Below, one piece after another: positions 37,601 through 48,119 of a stretch of 64,000 nucleotides of DNA. This DNA comes from Acanthaster planci. Its lineage: Eukaryota; Echinodermata; Asteroidea; Valvatida; Acanthasteridae. The position numbers and the translations under genes are program-made. Location: assembly GCF_001949145.1 (NCBI RefSeq), contig NW_019091395.1, positions 349,106 through 413,105 of the forward strand, read 5' to 3'. Numbering within the stretch: position 1 is the first letter of the stretch; every line of letters starts with the position of its first letter. The notes beneath the pieces are model-generated. The model had not been told where the DNA came from. It worked only from the letters and a program-made list of their open reading frames with translations, and did no database searches.

Positions 37601-39993
37601 GAGTTGATATTACTCAGCCATTGGCTGTTAGTCTCAAATTAAGCAAAAATGTGTGAAATGCTTTCCTGGTCCACAGACTTGTCAGCAAGATCAAGGAGAA
37701 GGGCGTCTTTGCTGAAGACAAGGTAAAAAAAAATTTGCAAGGAATGAATGGACAGGTGTAAGGTACATGTAGAAGCAAGGTGTGGGCATCTGTGCTTTGG
37801 TGTCGTGGTTGGGCGTGTTGAACTCAGGGACTTTGCAAGACCTTTTTTCTTTCAAAATTTCTTCCTTCCAACTGGGAGTAAGTAGGCACCTGTTTGGGCA
37901 GAGATGGTCGTCATAGTGTTTGCCTTCAAAACCCATTTGTACTGAAATGGCAGCATCAGGCTGTAGACTCCCAGTGTCTCTGAGGGGATGTGATAAATTT
38001 TTTTTTCCATGGGCCTGATAAGTGAGGGCACAGAAGATGCACCTTGAGCAACAATGTGACAGGTGTTTTTTTTTTTACGTCTTACAAGTCAGCAGTATTG
38101 CTGTTAGGCGTAGGTGCTTTAAAATTCATGCATTTGAAATCTTTTCCTGTGAAGGCTCGCAATGAATCATTCCGCACTCGTTGTCATTGAAGACAAATCT
38201 GTTTTTGTGCAAAGATCAGGAGTGCCGTGAGTGGGAAATGCAATTTCAGTGTGAAACTCGCCTTGTTGTTTCGTTTGTTGATGACAGCCACTGAGGAAGA
38301 CATTCCCTCAGGAGCGCAACGAGGGTAAAGTGGCCGGCAGTGGGATGCAGGATCGCCTGAACATGTTCCAGAACAAAACGGATCACAGTGAGGACCAACC
38401 GGACATCAAAAGGGTGAGGACAGCGTCAAGAAATCACCCCGAGTCCTCAGGCACTCTTGCTTGGAAGCTCCGTGAAACCTCCAAAATCCTCTTGCTTACA
38501 GGAAGCCATTCATGTACACGTTTGTGCTTGCACTGCCCATGGACTATAGCGGAAACAAAATTGTACTCTTAAACATTTGAAAATCATTTGGCATCCTGTG
38601 CGGTTGATCTTATAAAAAATTGCAAAGTAAGTCAGGGAGGTTTCCCCAAATCTCAGCAAACTTTATTTTTAAGCTTCAGCCTTCAGTTTTCAGAGAATTA
38701 GTTCCTCAGAGTTGAAACCCTTAAGCTCATCGCAGCTCAATTTGCCTCTGCAGAAATGTCCGTTTGATTAATATGAGACCAAGACTTGGAGTGTGGTTTT
38801 ACTTGGCATTTACAGTAAGTGTTTGAAAGTCGGTTGAGAAGCTCAAGATGAAGGCATTCGCAGAGACTAAGCCAAATTATGCCCAACGCTTCATTTGTGA
38901 GGAAGGTGACTTATTTCATGAGCCGGCCATGTTGAATTGAACTTTCCATATTTGGAACCTGAGAGTAAAAATGAGAGCAATGGAACAAAATTCCATTACA
39001 AAATAATGCCAGTTTATGTTAAAGAATGATTTTAATTATAAATAATAGTCATCTCTAATTGTTTCAGCCACATTAAAGAAAAATTGGAAATGAGGCGTAA
39101 TACCCATAATAGTCTGGCACCACCCCATTTAACAGATTTCATTTCAACAGGACAGAGTCAGGGAAGTGGATCCAATATGGCTTCCCTGTGAAGAAGGGTC
39201 TGCTAGAACGCCCAGTGGCACACTATTGAAGTGTTAACATATGCTCATATCGTTATATTTTGTAACCCTCTAGTCTGGCCGATCCACCTGGAAGGCGCCG
39301 GCACACGACAAGTGCTGCATCTGCGACAAGAGCGTCTACACCCTGGAACGCCTAGAGGTGGCCAAGAAGATCTACCACAAGCAGTGCTTCAAGTGCCAGT
39401 ACTGCAAGAAAATCACCAGGTGAGATCTCTGGCTGTACTGCTAAAATGCTCGTCAGGATGCTGTGGGGTTTGGTGGTGTCAAGTTCACCCACAGGCAGAT
39501 TTATAAATCCTCATAGCTGTGCTGGACAAAGCAGCCTCCTGTGCATATTTGAGAAGTGAAAATTCTTCCTCCGGGTCATTCCATCCAAGCAGTCCTTATG
39601 TACGTGGTTTTTTAACAGACACTGGTCTGTCGCTTCAGTTGTGGCTAAAACATGTGAACGTTGTATTCATGGGTCCTTTGAAACCACTAGATAGGGAACG
39701 AAAAAACTCTCCGTGTCTTCACGTGAACCAGTGGCCTGAGGGCGGCCATTTTATTACCCACACTGCAACTTTGTAACTTGCTGAACATACAGTTGATGTC
39801 GCGTAGTAAATGCATGGGCATGTCAAAGGCAGGGAGGTGGCATAGTTCCTGAAATTGCCCCCTTAACTTGAATATATCCTCCCCATCCAGTTTGTCCGAA
39901 TACGCCGTGTTTGAAGGCAAGATCTACTGCAAACCTCACCAGCTCAAGGTGGAACAGGAGAGCCTTCGACACGGCGTCACACCCCGTCACTAG
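25617..39993 (+). CDS. Troponin T-like protein with C-terminal LIM domain
   Basis: Fifteen coding exons keep one frame: 25617-25720, 27401-27476, 31153-31169, 31450-31510, 32175-32291, 33156-33233, 34137-34250, 34838-34990, 35527-35595, 36337-36380, 36537-36575, 37677-37722, 38288-38413, 39274-39419 and 39891-39993, totalling 1293 nt (430 residues plus stop). The start MGDVGYDFAADD leads into an Arg-rich helix. Residues about 86-180 form a charged TnT1-like rod. Residues about 205-275 are the troponin T core: LEEQVPPLDISAF, ERLRELAMDLQ, LYAAKFDLMKRKQRQEYD and LTELNTRIGDL. A linker with GMQDRLNMFQ (about 326-335) follows. Residues 362-413 match a LIM domain exactly: C362-C365, H383, C386, C389, C392, C410 and H413 with canonical spacing. 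VYTLERL and GKIYCKPH resemble EPLIN/Xin-type LIM domains. A fusion or acquired LIM is inferred; I know no such troponin T. Confidence 0.88.
26420..27260 (+). pseudogene. Coding-like remnant of unknown origin in intron 1 of the troponin T-LIM gene
   Basis: Fragments of protein-like sequence lie in order but in broken frames: NLIPYKWGVTFNISSDLTQ (about 26510-26570), SVYVELHGHNLHVYFRDMGM, ELFVSKLSGTGNAKVQVSA (about 26720-26775), then YKWFEKMDHSAIYVDFRKNE (about 27017-27075), and after a stop KEGFAKLDLNFEDVWSMDSF (near 27133-27195; one base call before it reads as a stop). The composition looks coding rather than intronic. I do not recognise the family. A decayed transposon ORF or retrocopy is plausible. 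Confidence 0.35.
28999..29240. mobile_element. MITE, TTCATAGAGCTGCTTAAGC family, copy 1
   Basis: The ends CATTTCATAGAGCTGCTTAA and its inverted partner TTAAGCAGCTCTATGAAATTG define arms of about 40 bp that include CACAAAATTTGCTTAAG. The asymmetric middle (AACCAGCCAAAACTCCATGTG ... TTTTAGCTGGTAACC) gives it an orientation. It lies in the intron between coding exons 2 and 3 of the troponin T-LIM gene. A second copy is at 60372-60608 in the opposite orientation. Confidence 0.85.
33290..34030. repeat. Degenerate CAGACTC-rich intronic repeat
   Basis: Words such as AGACTC, CAGACTT and GGACTT recur throughout this intron of the troponin T-LIM gene. A clear tandem core at about 33676-33770 has a 23-bp unit (CAGACTCATTAGACAACAGAG plus CT) in about four copies. 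The rest looks like an older, diverged array of shorter units. Not coding. Confidence 0.65.
37035..37420 (-). mobile_element. tRNA-derived SINE
   Basis: On the minus strand, a tRNA-like head (about 37405-37330) contains a perfect RNA polymerase III B box, GGTTCGAATCC, preceded by an A-box-like GGTTGGCAGGGTAG. The tail contains GTGGGTTTTACCCAG and GGGGTTTTCCTCCCACC, a body type common in animal SINEs. An AT-rich ATAATAATGATGATAAT tract lies at the far end. The head does not fold as a functional tRNA. It is in the intron before the 37677 exon. Confidence 0.65.
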
Positions 39994-40735
39994 GGATGTG
40001 CACTCGCTCCCTCGAAGACCAAGGACTGAAAAGACTCGGCGCTTTCTTCCGATGTGCGATCTGTGAGGTCGTCTTGTGCTCCCCATCCACTGTTCACCTC
40101 TCTGTGTTTCCAACTTTGACAGTTATAAGGAAACTCATTCTTCACAATGTTTTAACCCTAAAAGAGCCGGACTATTATGGACCATCTCATGGCCAGGGGA
40201 GGGGGGGGCAGAACAACTCCCCCCCAAAAACTAAACTTGCATGCGTGTAGAGCTACTCATAATCGGTGTAGATGTTAAGTTTCAACTCAATCCAACGCAG
40301 AGGTTCGTGGTTTTGGTAATTTGAATTTCAAGGCTGCACTTATGCCAGCCTGGGTACATTGAGCATGCTAGTAGAAAAATATGTTTTGGGCTGAACTGTC
40401 TTGGACATACAGTGGTATGTCCAGTTTTCACACAATCGGTGTCAAAATGACCGCAAGAACTTGCTGAAAAAACTCCCGAGGGCTCAGCAGCTGAAAAAAA
40501 AGTTGAGCCCCCCTCCCCCCCTGGCTCTGTTAGGATTGAAGAAGAATCGACTGAAAATAATCACATGGAATCTTTCACACCTCGGGACAAACTGAACTTA
40601 AGTTACCTCTTGTATGTGAACATCTGTTTGGGAAGGCACTGTGCCTCACAGGTAACCTCGCGCAGAGGAAAAGCTTAGAAACCCACGGCATTCATTAAGA
40701 AGTGGTAAGCTTAGACACTATGTAGGGGAAATACT
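39994..40735 (+). other. Likely 3' UTR of the troponin T-LIM gene
   Basis: No further coding exon follows the TAG at 39991-39993. The 3' end is not resolved. AATAAA hexamers occur later (around 41493 and 41618), but transposon-like repeats intervene, so the transcript could end earlier at a non-canonical signal. Confidence 0.4.
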
Positions 40736-41021
40736 TTAACCACTTCCTGCCGGGGCAGTTATCAATGTTGATGATGCTGGGGCGGGATGTTTATCATTTT
40801 TTTCCGTTTGCAAAATGTTTCAAAAATTCCTATCTTCATTTACTGCACACTAATACCCACACGAAGAATTGTCTGGGTCCCACTCTAGCCTGACAGACAA
40901 AATCTGTTGATACCCGGGTATTTCAGCCAGGCTTGAACAGTCTTTAGTTACAAGGAGACCCCGGCCACGCATATAAAGCATGCGTATCTAGATCCGGAAT
41001 CCCCAGCAGGAAGTGGTCAAT
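40736..41021. mobile_element. Interspersed element with TTAACCACTTCCTGCCGGGG ends, copy 1
   Basis: The left end TTTAACCACTTCCTGCCGGG and the right end CCCCAGCAGGAAGTGGTCAA are inverted repeats of about 20 bp. The interior (AATGTTGATGATGC, CCTATCTTCATTTACTG, CTGACAGACAA, GACCCCGGCCACGC) is shared with copy 2 at 41771-42370. Non-coding. Confidence 0.75.
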
Positions 41022-41436
41022 TACGCACATTGTACTCACACAGAACATAGTCGTAGAACTCTCTGTATGTGAAGTGATGCGCCTCGCAGACGTTTAATAC
41101 TATGCGGATTACTTAGGGACCTTGCATTCCTCAGAGCGAAGTGTATCACCCGTTCTGCAACTCAAAAAATGCACCACATTGAACAGAAGCATTGCCTTTT
41201 TAGTTTGCCGGTATTAAAGTTTAACTTAGGTTTATGTTGCAGCTGCACGTTCTGATGTAGTAAGTGCAGTCTTTTTTTTTTAAAGTCATTTCAACGGCTG
41301 AGAACTTGGACCAAAAATTTTATTTTGTAGTATATGCAACTTACATGCCACATTGTAGCACCACCCCCGTACGTTTGCATGAGAGTGTCGATTACGCTAT
41401 GTAGTAAATTGTACTCTGTAGACTGTATTTATAATT

Positions 41437-41700
41437 GGGTCATTCCACAAAGTTCGGGCACAGTTTGTGACAGCGTCCCTTGTTACACAGTGAAAATAAA
41501 CATCTTTTTTCCCCTGCATGTGGATTCTAAATTGACGGTGTTCTAAATTTTGCTAGGTTCTTGTAGTGGCGTGCTTCATCTTTGCTGAATAATGTGACTT
41601 AATCTGTTGTAATGTGAAAATAAAGGGCAATAAAAGTTACCGATGTAGCAAGGGACGCTGTCACAAACTGTGCCCAAACTTCATGGAGTGACCCATTTAC
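41437..41700. mobile_element. Foldback MITE, about 264 bp
   Basis: GGGCACAGTTTGTGACAGCG at 41457 and its reverse complement near 41655-41680 are identical over 24 bp. The arms total about 52 bp, from GGGTCATTCCACAAAGTTCGG outward-in on the left to the matching CTTCATGGAGTGACCCA on the right. The loop carries AATAAA words and no ORF. It lies between two copies of the TTAACCACTTCC element. Confidence 0.85.
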
Positions 41701-41770
41701 ATTTTTCCAGATGCTGCAATGCTTTTTCAAGCTTTTCTACAGGTAGTACCTTTTACCATTTTTCGTGATC

Positions 41771-42370
41771 TTTAACCACTTTGTGCCGGGGGGCATTTAT
41801 GAATGTTGATGATGCAGGGATGGGATAATTTTCTTTTTTTTTTCTGTTTTCGAAATACTTTAAAAATTTCTATCTTCATTTACTGGACACTTACACCCAC
41901 ACGGAGGACTGTCTGGTTTCTATTCTAATCTGACAGACAACATCTATTGGCGTTGGAGTATTTCAGTCAGGCCTGCCGCCTTGTAAAAAGAGCCCAGATT
42001 GTGTGGTGTTACAAAATTTTCTTTTGTTCACGAAACTAGCACAGTGCACTGCTGACTCTTTTCAATAAGGGCCAGATTAGCGTGCAGCGGTGCTGTGTGG
42101 CTCATCGCTGCAGTGGTGGAGCGCTTTGTCCCCGGTGGTAATCCGTTGCGCTAAATGCCTAAACCATGGTATACTGTTTCAAAAGAGGGCTGGATTATCT
42201 CCACTATTGAGATTTTAAAAATGTCAGTAATTCCCAGCAGCCTGGTCTTGTGTTATGAGTACGGTCTTTTGTTACAAAGCCCAGTTCCTTTTGTCCGAGT
42301 TTGGAGACCCCGGCCACGCACATAAAGAATACATGTCCGAAACCGGAATCCCTGGTGGCAAGTGGTTAAA
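41771..42370. mobile_element. TTAACCACTTCC element, copy 2, interrupted
   Basis: It begins TTTAACCACTTTGTGCCGGG and ends GGTGGCAAGTGGTTAA, the same inverted ends as copy 1. The first 215 bp and last 90 bp align with copy 1 in order. About 300 bp (roughly 41990-42285) has no counterpart, so it looks like a nested insertion or ancestral sequence lost from copy 1. A truncated third relative starts at 63703 (TTAACCACTTCCTATCGGGG). Confidence 0.7.
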
Positions 42371-43145
42371 CGTTCATATTTTTTCACCACATACATGTAG
42401 AAAGCCTTGTCTGTCATTTTAATTTGAATAGTGGCATTTTAAAGAAAACTCGGTGTTGTTTTTTCCAAAGAATTACCATTCGTTAGCTTCAAGCCGTCAT
42501 AATTGCATTAGATATCACAGAAGTGTTTCAGTAGCAATTATCTTCCACGACACCTGACAAAATACCAACTGTAATGGAATGCAGTACTGAAATCCTCCAG
42601 TGTTTCTGTACAGTGTACCTTCAGGGCATCTTGTGCCAGTGGAATCCGAGAGTTTGCTCAATGTGAATTTGAAATGCAGAACAAAAAATGTGGCCATTGT
42701 AGAAAGAACGTTACATTCCAAAGCCTTAAAGAAGCTTAGAGCATTGTAAGCCCTAATATTGGACTCATTCAGTCAGATGAAAGATTTTGTATAAAAGTGT
42801 TAAGTGTTAAGAAACTGCATTCGCCCTTGTAAGGATTCTGTGACCATTGTCTCAGAAAAAAATCAATATAAGAGATATGTGCTGCATAACCTGGTCCCAA
42901 GATTTGGAATTTGTTTTTCCCTGAATTGATTCATTTGAAATGCTTGACAACTTGTGACTGCATCAAGTCATTTTTTCCAAAAGAGAAAATGTTGGAAAGA
43001 AACTTTTGTGCTATTAAAAAGCCGATGAGTGAACACCAGTGAGCCAGTCACAACCAGTATACCAACATAAGACATCCAGTCTGAATTTTAAGTCACAAGC
43101 CATTCAGATGAACTGCCACAAAACATTCTTTTTTCTCTGTTACTT

Positions 43146-43280
43146 GTGACTGGTCTTGCAGCTGGTCATGTGTGTGTGTGGTCTTGTGTCTGGTCTTGTG
43201 TCTGGTCATGTGTGTGGTCTTGTGTCTGGTCTTGTGACTGGTCTTGTGTTTGGTCTCATGTCTGGTCTTGTAAATGGTTC
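43146..43280. repeat. 10-bp minisatellite (TGGTCTTGTG)
   Basis: Imperfect tandem copies of TGGTCTTGTG/TC run for about 130 bp with GT-rich variants. The frames through it are open on both strands only because of the repeat and are not genes. Confidence 0.85.
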
Positions 43281-43511
43281 TGACTACAATATTGTTGTGT
43301 ACATCATGTGGCATCTTGGAGGGACACCTTTTCTGGTGAGCAAATATTTCCCATGCTGAGGAAATTTCTGTGCTTAGCCGAACTGTTAAATTGGCCTCTT
43401 GGACCTGTTGATGCACTGTGTTGACAGATCTATTGAAGAGAGTACTGTTGTGCAGTACAGGTATGTGGCCTAGCTTGTTCATATAGGTGGTTTATTCATG
43501 TACACAGTTCA

Positions 43512-43905
43512 TTAGACCTTTCACACTGGACAAATCTTAAGGTTGACGCAGGGTGGTAAACTGACGATTCACACTTGAAGATTTTCAACCCCGTGTCAAG
43601 CCTGCATCAACCCCGAGATTGACGTCAACCCAAGTTGGAGACTCTCAACCCTGACCCGGACCGGGGTTGAGATTTGTTCCACCCAGGTTGAAAATCGTTG
43701 GTGCTCATCTCTGGGTCAATCTTGCGCAGATAAGCTCCATTTGCACAAAACAAGTGTGAAACAGTGCGGGGTTGAAAAATCGAATTTCCAACCAAGGGGG
43801 GGTCATGAGTTCACCCAGGGTTGTGTTCAGCTCGGGTTGAGAAGCTGTAGGGTGAAAAGTGCCCACTGATAATCACAATGCTGGTTGAGGCAGGGTTGCA
43901 GTCCA
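43512..43905. mobile_element. Probable MITE rich in GGGTTGA / TCAACCC
   Basis: It starts CCTTTCACACTGGACAAATC and contains about a dozen GGTTGA or TCAACC words in both orientations, which gives it foldback potential. It ends near GGTGAAAAGTGCCCACTG and CTGGTTGAGGCAGG. The exact ends and target duplication are unresolved. Confidence 0.5.
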
Positions 43906-45269
43906 GTCTTTTCCAAAGCCCTTAAGTAAGCCTAATACTGCCGGTCTTTGTTGGCTGCTGTACCGTGTCCGGGTGCTGGACACACAGCCAGGGATACATA
44001 TTTGCAATCCTGTTCAGGCTCAAAATCTAGGACAGTCTCCCGTGTTGTATTTGTTTAAAAACAATATGCATTTCGTTAACATTTAACAAATAAAACAACT
44101 CTATAGAATAGAATTTTAACAACAAATGCATCCATTTCTTAACGTGGTAACATGTCAAACTCTTTCAAAACAGTAAAACATTCTTTGAAGATAGATATAA
44201 GAAATTACGCATTCCAAAGTTTAAATGCAATTCTCTTAGTCAAGTTTCTATTCACAGCTATGCATTTTGATAACTATTTTTGTAGTTTTGTACTGTTTTA
44301 TACCTTTAACCCCTAGTTTCTTGTTAGTATGATATATACTACACATGCAGTATACGCTAATAAATCAGCTCATTTATTGAAAAAAAAATTGTTTGGAATT
44401 GTTTCAATTTAAAGTTAAAGATGTTTCATTAGTGTCAGCATGAGGCAAAATGAAAATTGACCATAGAATTGTGGAATTGCCGGAATGACTCAAGTAATTC
44501 ATATACCATATGATATTTGATAGCGGTCGGCATTCTTTCCAGGGCATTTATGTGTAGGTATAGGCTGAAATTTCACTTTAGGAAAGCACTCACAAATGAT
44601 GGAAATGATCTTCAATTTCGTAAACCTTAATCTCTACAAAAACTTGAGAAACGTCTGAACTCATTTCATGATATCAAGAGTGTTTACACGAGGACACCTA
44701 CAACGAAGCAAGTACTGTGTATTCGGGACACATTTTCATGAAGATGAAGACATCAGAATTACATCTTTTTTACTGCTTTACAGGACTTGCTTTTGAAAGG
44801 ATTCAACACTTCAAATAACACTGACACCTTTATCTGAAAACTTGAAAGTGTCTGGAAAACACGGCAAAAAGGCCAAGTTTTTAGAATGTACAGTTAAAAA
44901 TGGCAACAATTTTAAAAGTCACAGTATTTGAACACAGAAGTGAATAATATTAACCCACACTACTTGGGAATAAATCAGTCATCAACATCAAGTAATTAGC
45001 ATTCAATTTAAATAACAATGATGGTAAATATAAATTGAAGTTTTCAATGTAGAGGAAGACAACCATGTGTGTTCTTCATTGACGTAAATATTTGTCAAAT
45101 GTTGGTACTTTTTACAACTTCTAACTCTTAATTCTAAATTCCTCGGTCATAGTTATTCTGGAATTCATAAATGAACACCCTCAGCACTGCTAACACACTC
45201 TCAAACTTCCGGAACGTCCAGGTCAAAAACTCATGAAAAAAGGTGAGAAAAATGAGTCATACCTGGATT

Positions 45270-48119
45270 TCACTCTTCACAACCGACAGTCTTGCCAGGA
45301 GTATTGGCACTGACCTCTGACATGACTTTCTTGGCCGCACTGCCCTCGTCATTCTCTGCACCTTCCAAGGGACGCTTGCGTTCTTGGTCCTGGACCTCCT
45401 CAACTTGGGGTTTGTTTTGTGGCAATCCACCCTCCTCATCTAGCTCTTGGGTGTCATGATCAAGGGACTTCTCTGCTTCCTCTGGGATGGACGCTTGGGA
45501 TCCTCCCTTGGCCTGGTCTCCAGAAGTCGCCTCATCCTCTGGAGAACAAACCCTTATCAAGTTACCCAGGTCTTCTCAACTTTGCATGGTACTCTGGCAT
45601 TAAGTAAAGTCATGGGTCTTGAGAAGGCCCCCCCCCCCGAGAAATATTTATGGACAACAATGGGAAAATACCTCGGAAATGAGCCCCAACCAACAAATGC
45701 TTTCTCTGTTTGCTAGTGCTGAGTAATTCCCTCCCCCCAAGAAATATCTTGCCCCTCCCTCAGAGAAAAATCCTGGCAACGCCCACGCCCAAGGCAAGAG
45801 TTTTGATTGAGACAAGCAGAAAAAAATAGATGCCTCCTACTGATCTCAGGTATTTCTTACACGTTTTGAACACAAAATACCATCAACTATTCTGAAGTGT
45901 CAAGAACCGCCGTTCAAATCCAAGTGGGGAACTAATGCTGGCTTGATACTGCCCAACCTACTGGAATACTGTGGATCTTTGAGTTCACCAAATTCAGGAA
46001 AACAACGGCGGGTGGAACTCTTGTCAAGATCAGTCCTCATTATCTTGAAGTTAACAGACTTGTTCATTGCCTTCTACATCTATGCACCCATTGTTACCAG
46101 ACTCTGTATTTTGCACGTACCACATCACTGTTTTTCAAGAATCAATTTTTAGGATTTACCAATATTAAGGATTTTCTAATGGTGAGCTAATCCCCGTAAA
46201 TCTGCCACCATACCTGAATTTTAAGATCTTCAGTGTGTTAAAATTTCTATTGACATTTCCTGTTATGTCGGCGAAATGGAAAACAAAGTTCTTAAAAAGA
46301 TACCTGGGCATTTAATTTGTTATAGTACTTGGGCGATTTGCCCATCACTGGCATATATTTACTAAACTTTACATTCAGTCTGAGGGCTTGTGGAAATTGA
46401 TGAGCCTACTCAGGCGGGACTTGAACCCATGATCTGCTACTAACTACAGAGCAGATGTCTTGCTACTCGACCACTGAACCTGCTGGGGTTTGGCTGACCA
46501 GTTCACATCTCAAAAATTAACTTGGCTATTTTAAGCCTAAGGCTTGAACTATGCATTAACATTTCATATTTTAAGTGTATAATTGCTAGGTAAATTTGTC
46601 CAATGGTGCAACCAATTCTTATAATGGGCATATGAACTCAGACTTGACATGGAGTAACTGGCCTTCTTTTGGCTGTCTAGGAAAGTCTCGGCTATAGGTG
46701 GCAGTAACATGCCTCCATGGGAAAGTGGTCACAGCCGCTACACAGTGGCTTCCAGACTAGGCACATGTGTTATAGAGGGTTTGCATGGTGCCATCTTGCA
46801 GGCCAGTGCTTTTGTTTCACAGAGTATGCACAAAGGAGTTTTTTCCTGTGGAACAAAAGAACTGCCCTGCAAGATGGCTACCACGCAAAGCCTTTATACC
46901 CAGCCGTAACTATGACTTATATAGATGCAGCCTTATTTGGGACACTGGGTAAACCATTCGAAGGCTGCGGCTACCTTTGAGTTCAACAGTATCATTGGAA
47001 TCTGAGTCGTCAGTCACCGTTGGCTTGTCTTCAGTGCAGCTTGCCTCCAGGGTTTCATCTGCTGACAATGCAGTAGACGACATTCCAGGGACCTCTTTCG
47101 CTGCCTCGGGCATGCAGGGTTCAGAGGCATTCTCACTAGCGGCATCTGGTAGATCGCCCACAGCTGGTTCAGCCATAGGTGCCGGATCAAGAGAGGCCTT
47201 ATTCACTGGAGTTCTGGCCAAAGGAGATTTAGATTTTTAAGTGACCAATTTGCAACAATTTGTGGTGGTCATCAGACTTACTGTGGTAGGCCTATACATA
47301 TTTGGCTTTGGCCTATGCATGGCATTGCCTAGCTAACGTTAGGCACTCATACACCAAGGTTCTTGGTTGTAAATGAAAGACAATGTAATAGTCTGAGTCA
47401 TTAAGAGACACAAAAACTAGGCAGTTTAGGCCTAGGCCTATCGATAAATATGATAAAAATTTTGATAAAACTGGGGAAAATTACTGGACAGGGGACAAGA
47501 ATGAGAATGTAGGCTTGGAAAAATTGAAAAATAATTTGGTGCTGATATACAAATAATGTCTAATTTAGGCATGTTAGGCCTAACGTTCTGCCTAAACGAA
47601 TTCTTCAGAGCATTGCAGACTGAAACTAAGAGACCCTTGGCCTACGGTAGGCCCCCTAAAAATTACTTGTAACGTTAGACCTAGGCCTGAAGATGTTGGC
47701 CTGTGTAGACCAATGTTAAGCCTATATAGGCCTAGGCTAGGCCTGAAACTAAGCTGGTAAGGCCTGTTAATGTTACTGAGCTAACAGTAACAATAAGCAT
47801 GTTTGATAATTAACCAATTGCCCTAGCCATGCCAGCCCAGGTCTGATCACAGTCTGATGTAAACTTTGACGCAAAGCTTAACGTTAAGGCCTTGCCTTCT
47901 GCATTCAGTAGGCTATAGCCCTAGCATGCCTAGGCCTAGTTTTTAGGCCTAGTACTACTAGTACTAGCCTAGTATTAGTAAGCAGTACTACCTAGTCACA
48001 TGAGTAGGCCTAGCCCTAATGATTACATTAGCATTAGGCCCTAAGCCTACCATTATTACACAGGCCTCCCCCTCGTCCTGTCTTTGATCAGCTTACCTGG
48101 AACGATTCTTTTTTGCCAT
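45270..48119 (-). CDS. Acidic low-complexity protein, 176 residues, probably nuclear
   Basis: Three exons, 48119-48097, 47213-46975 and 45538-45270, join with phases 2 and 1 to give 177 codons including TGA. It starts MAKKNRSRTPVNKAS. The middle is rich in Glu, Asp, Ser, Ala and Pro (TVTDDSDSNDTVELK) and looks disordered. Near the C-terminus KRP, thirteen residues, then KK (in RKRPLEGAENDEGSAAKK) resembles a bipartite nuclear localisation signal. It ends TPGKTVGCEE. There is no signal peptide, membrane segment or fold I recognise. The start codon is supported by a strong donor (TTCCAG|gtaagc) only 23 nt downstream. No relative named with confidence; nuclear location is inference. Confidence 0.75.
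46400..46500 (-). mobile_element. tRNA-like SINE head
   Basis: The minus strand reads GGTTCAGTGGTCGAGTAGC (A-box region), a seven-pair anticodon-like stem (ATCTGCT ... AGCAGAT) with an overlong loop, then GGTTCAAGTCCC (B box). The oversized loop and missing acceptor stem argue against a functional tRNA; it is best read as a SINE. It lies in intron 2 of the acidic-protein gene. Confidence 0.6.
46760..46915. mobile_element. Short foldback MITE, about 155 bp
   Basis: GCCATCTTGCAGGCCAGTGC on the left and its inverted relative (GAACTGCCCTGCAAGATGGC) on the right pair almost fully. The outer arms match through GGTTTGCATGG / CCACGCAAAGCC. The loop is short. It lies in intron 2 of the acidic-protein gene, 60 bp from exon 2. 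Confidence 0.75.
47280..48075. repeat. TAGGCCTA-rich intron
   Basis: Palindromic AGGCCT and near-variants (TAGGCCTAGGCCTA, GGCCTA, CTAGGC) recur dozens of times across intron 1 of the acidic-protein gene with no fixed period. GTTAACGTTA-like words are interspersed. It is not a simple tandem array and has no ORF. Confidence 0.7.

Noticed and set aside
25617-38413. Caldesmon or a generic Arg/Glu-rich coiled-coil protein instead of troponin T
   Set aside because: The order PLDI, ERLRELAMDL, KFDL..RQEYD and ELNTRI follows troponin T, and the neighbour has the same core with the same intron positions. Charged rods alone would not be enough.
43093-43482. Minus-strand frame with repeated KTRHKT
   Set aside because: It is a translation of the 10-bp minisatellite.
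46407-46492. tRNA gene (minus strand)
   Set aside because: The anticodon loop is too long and the acceptor stem is absent; read as a SINE.
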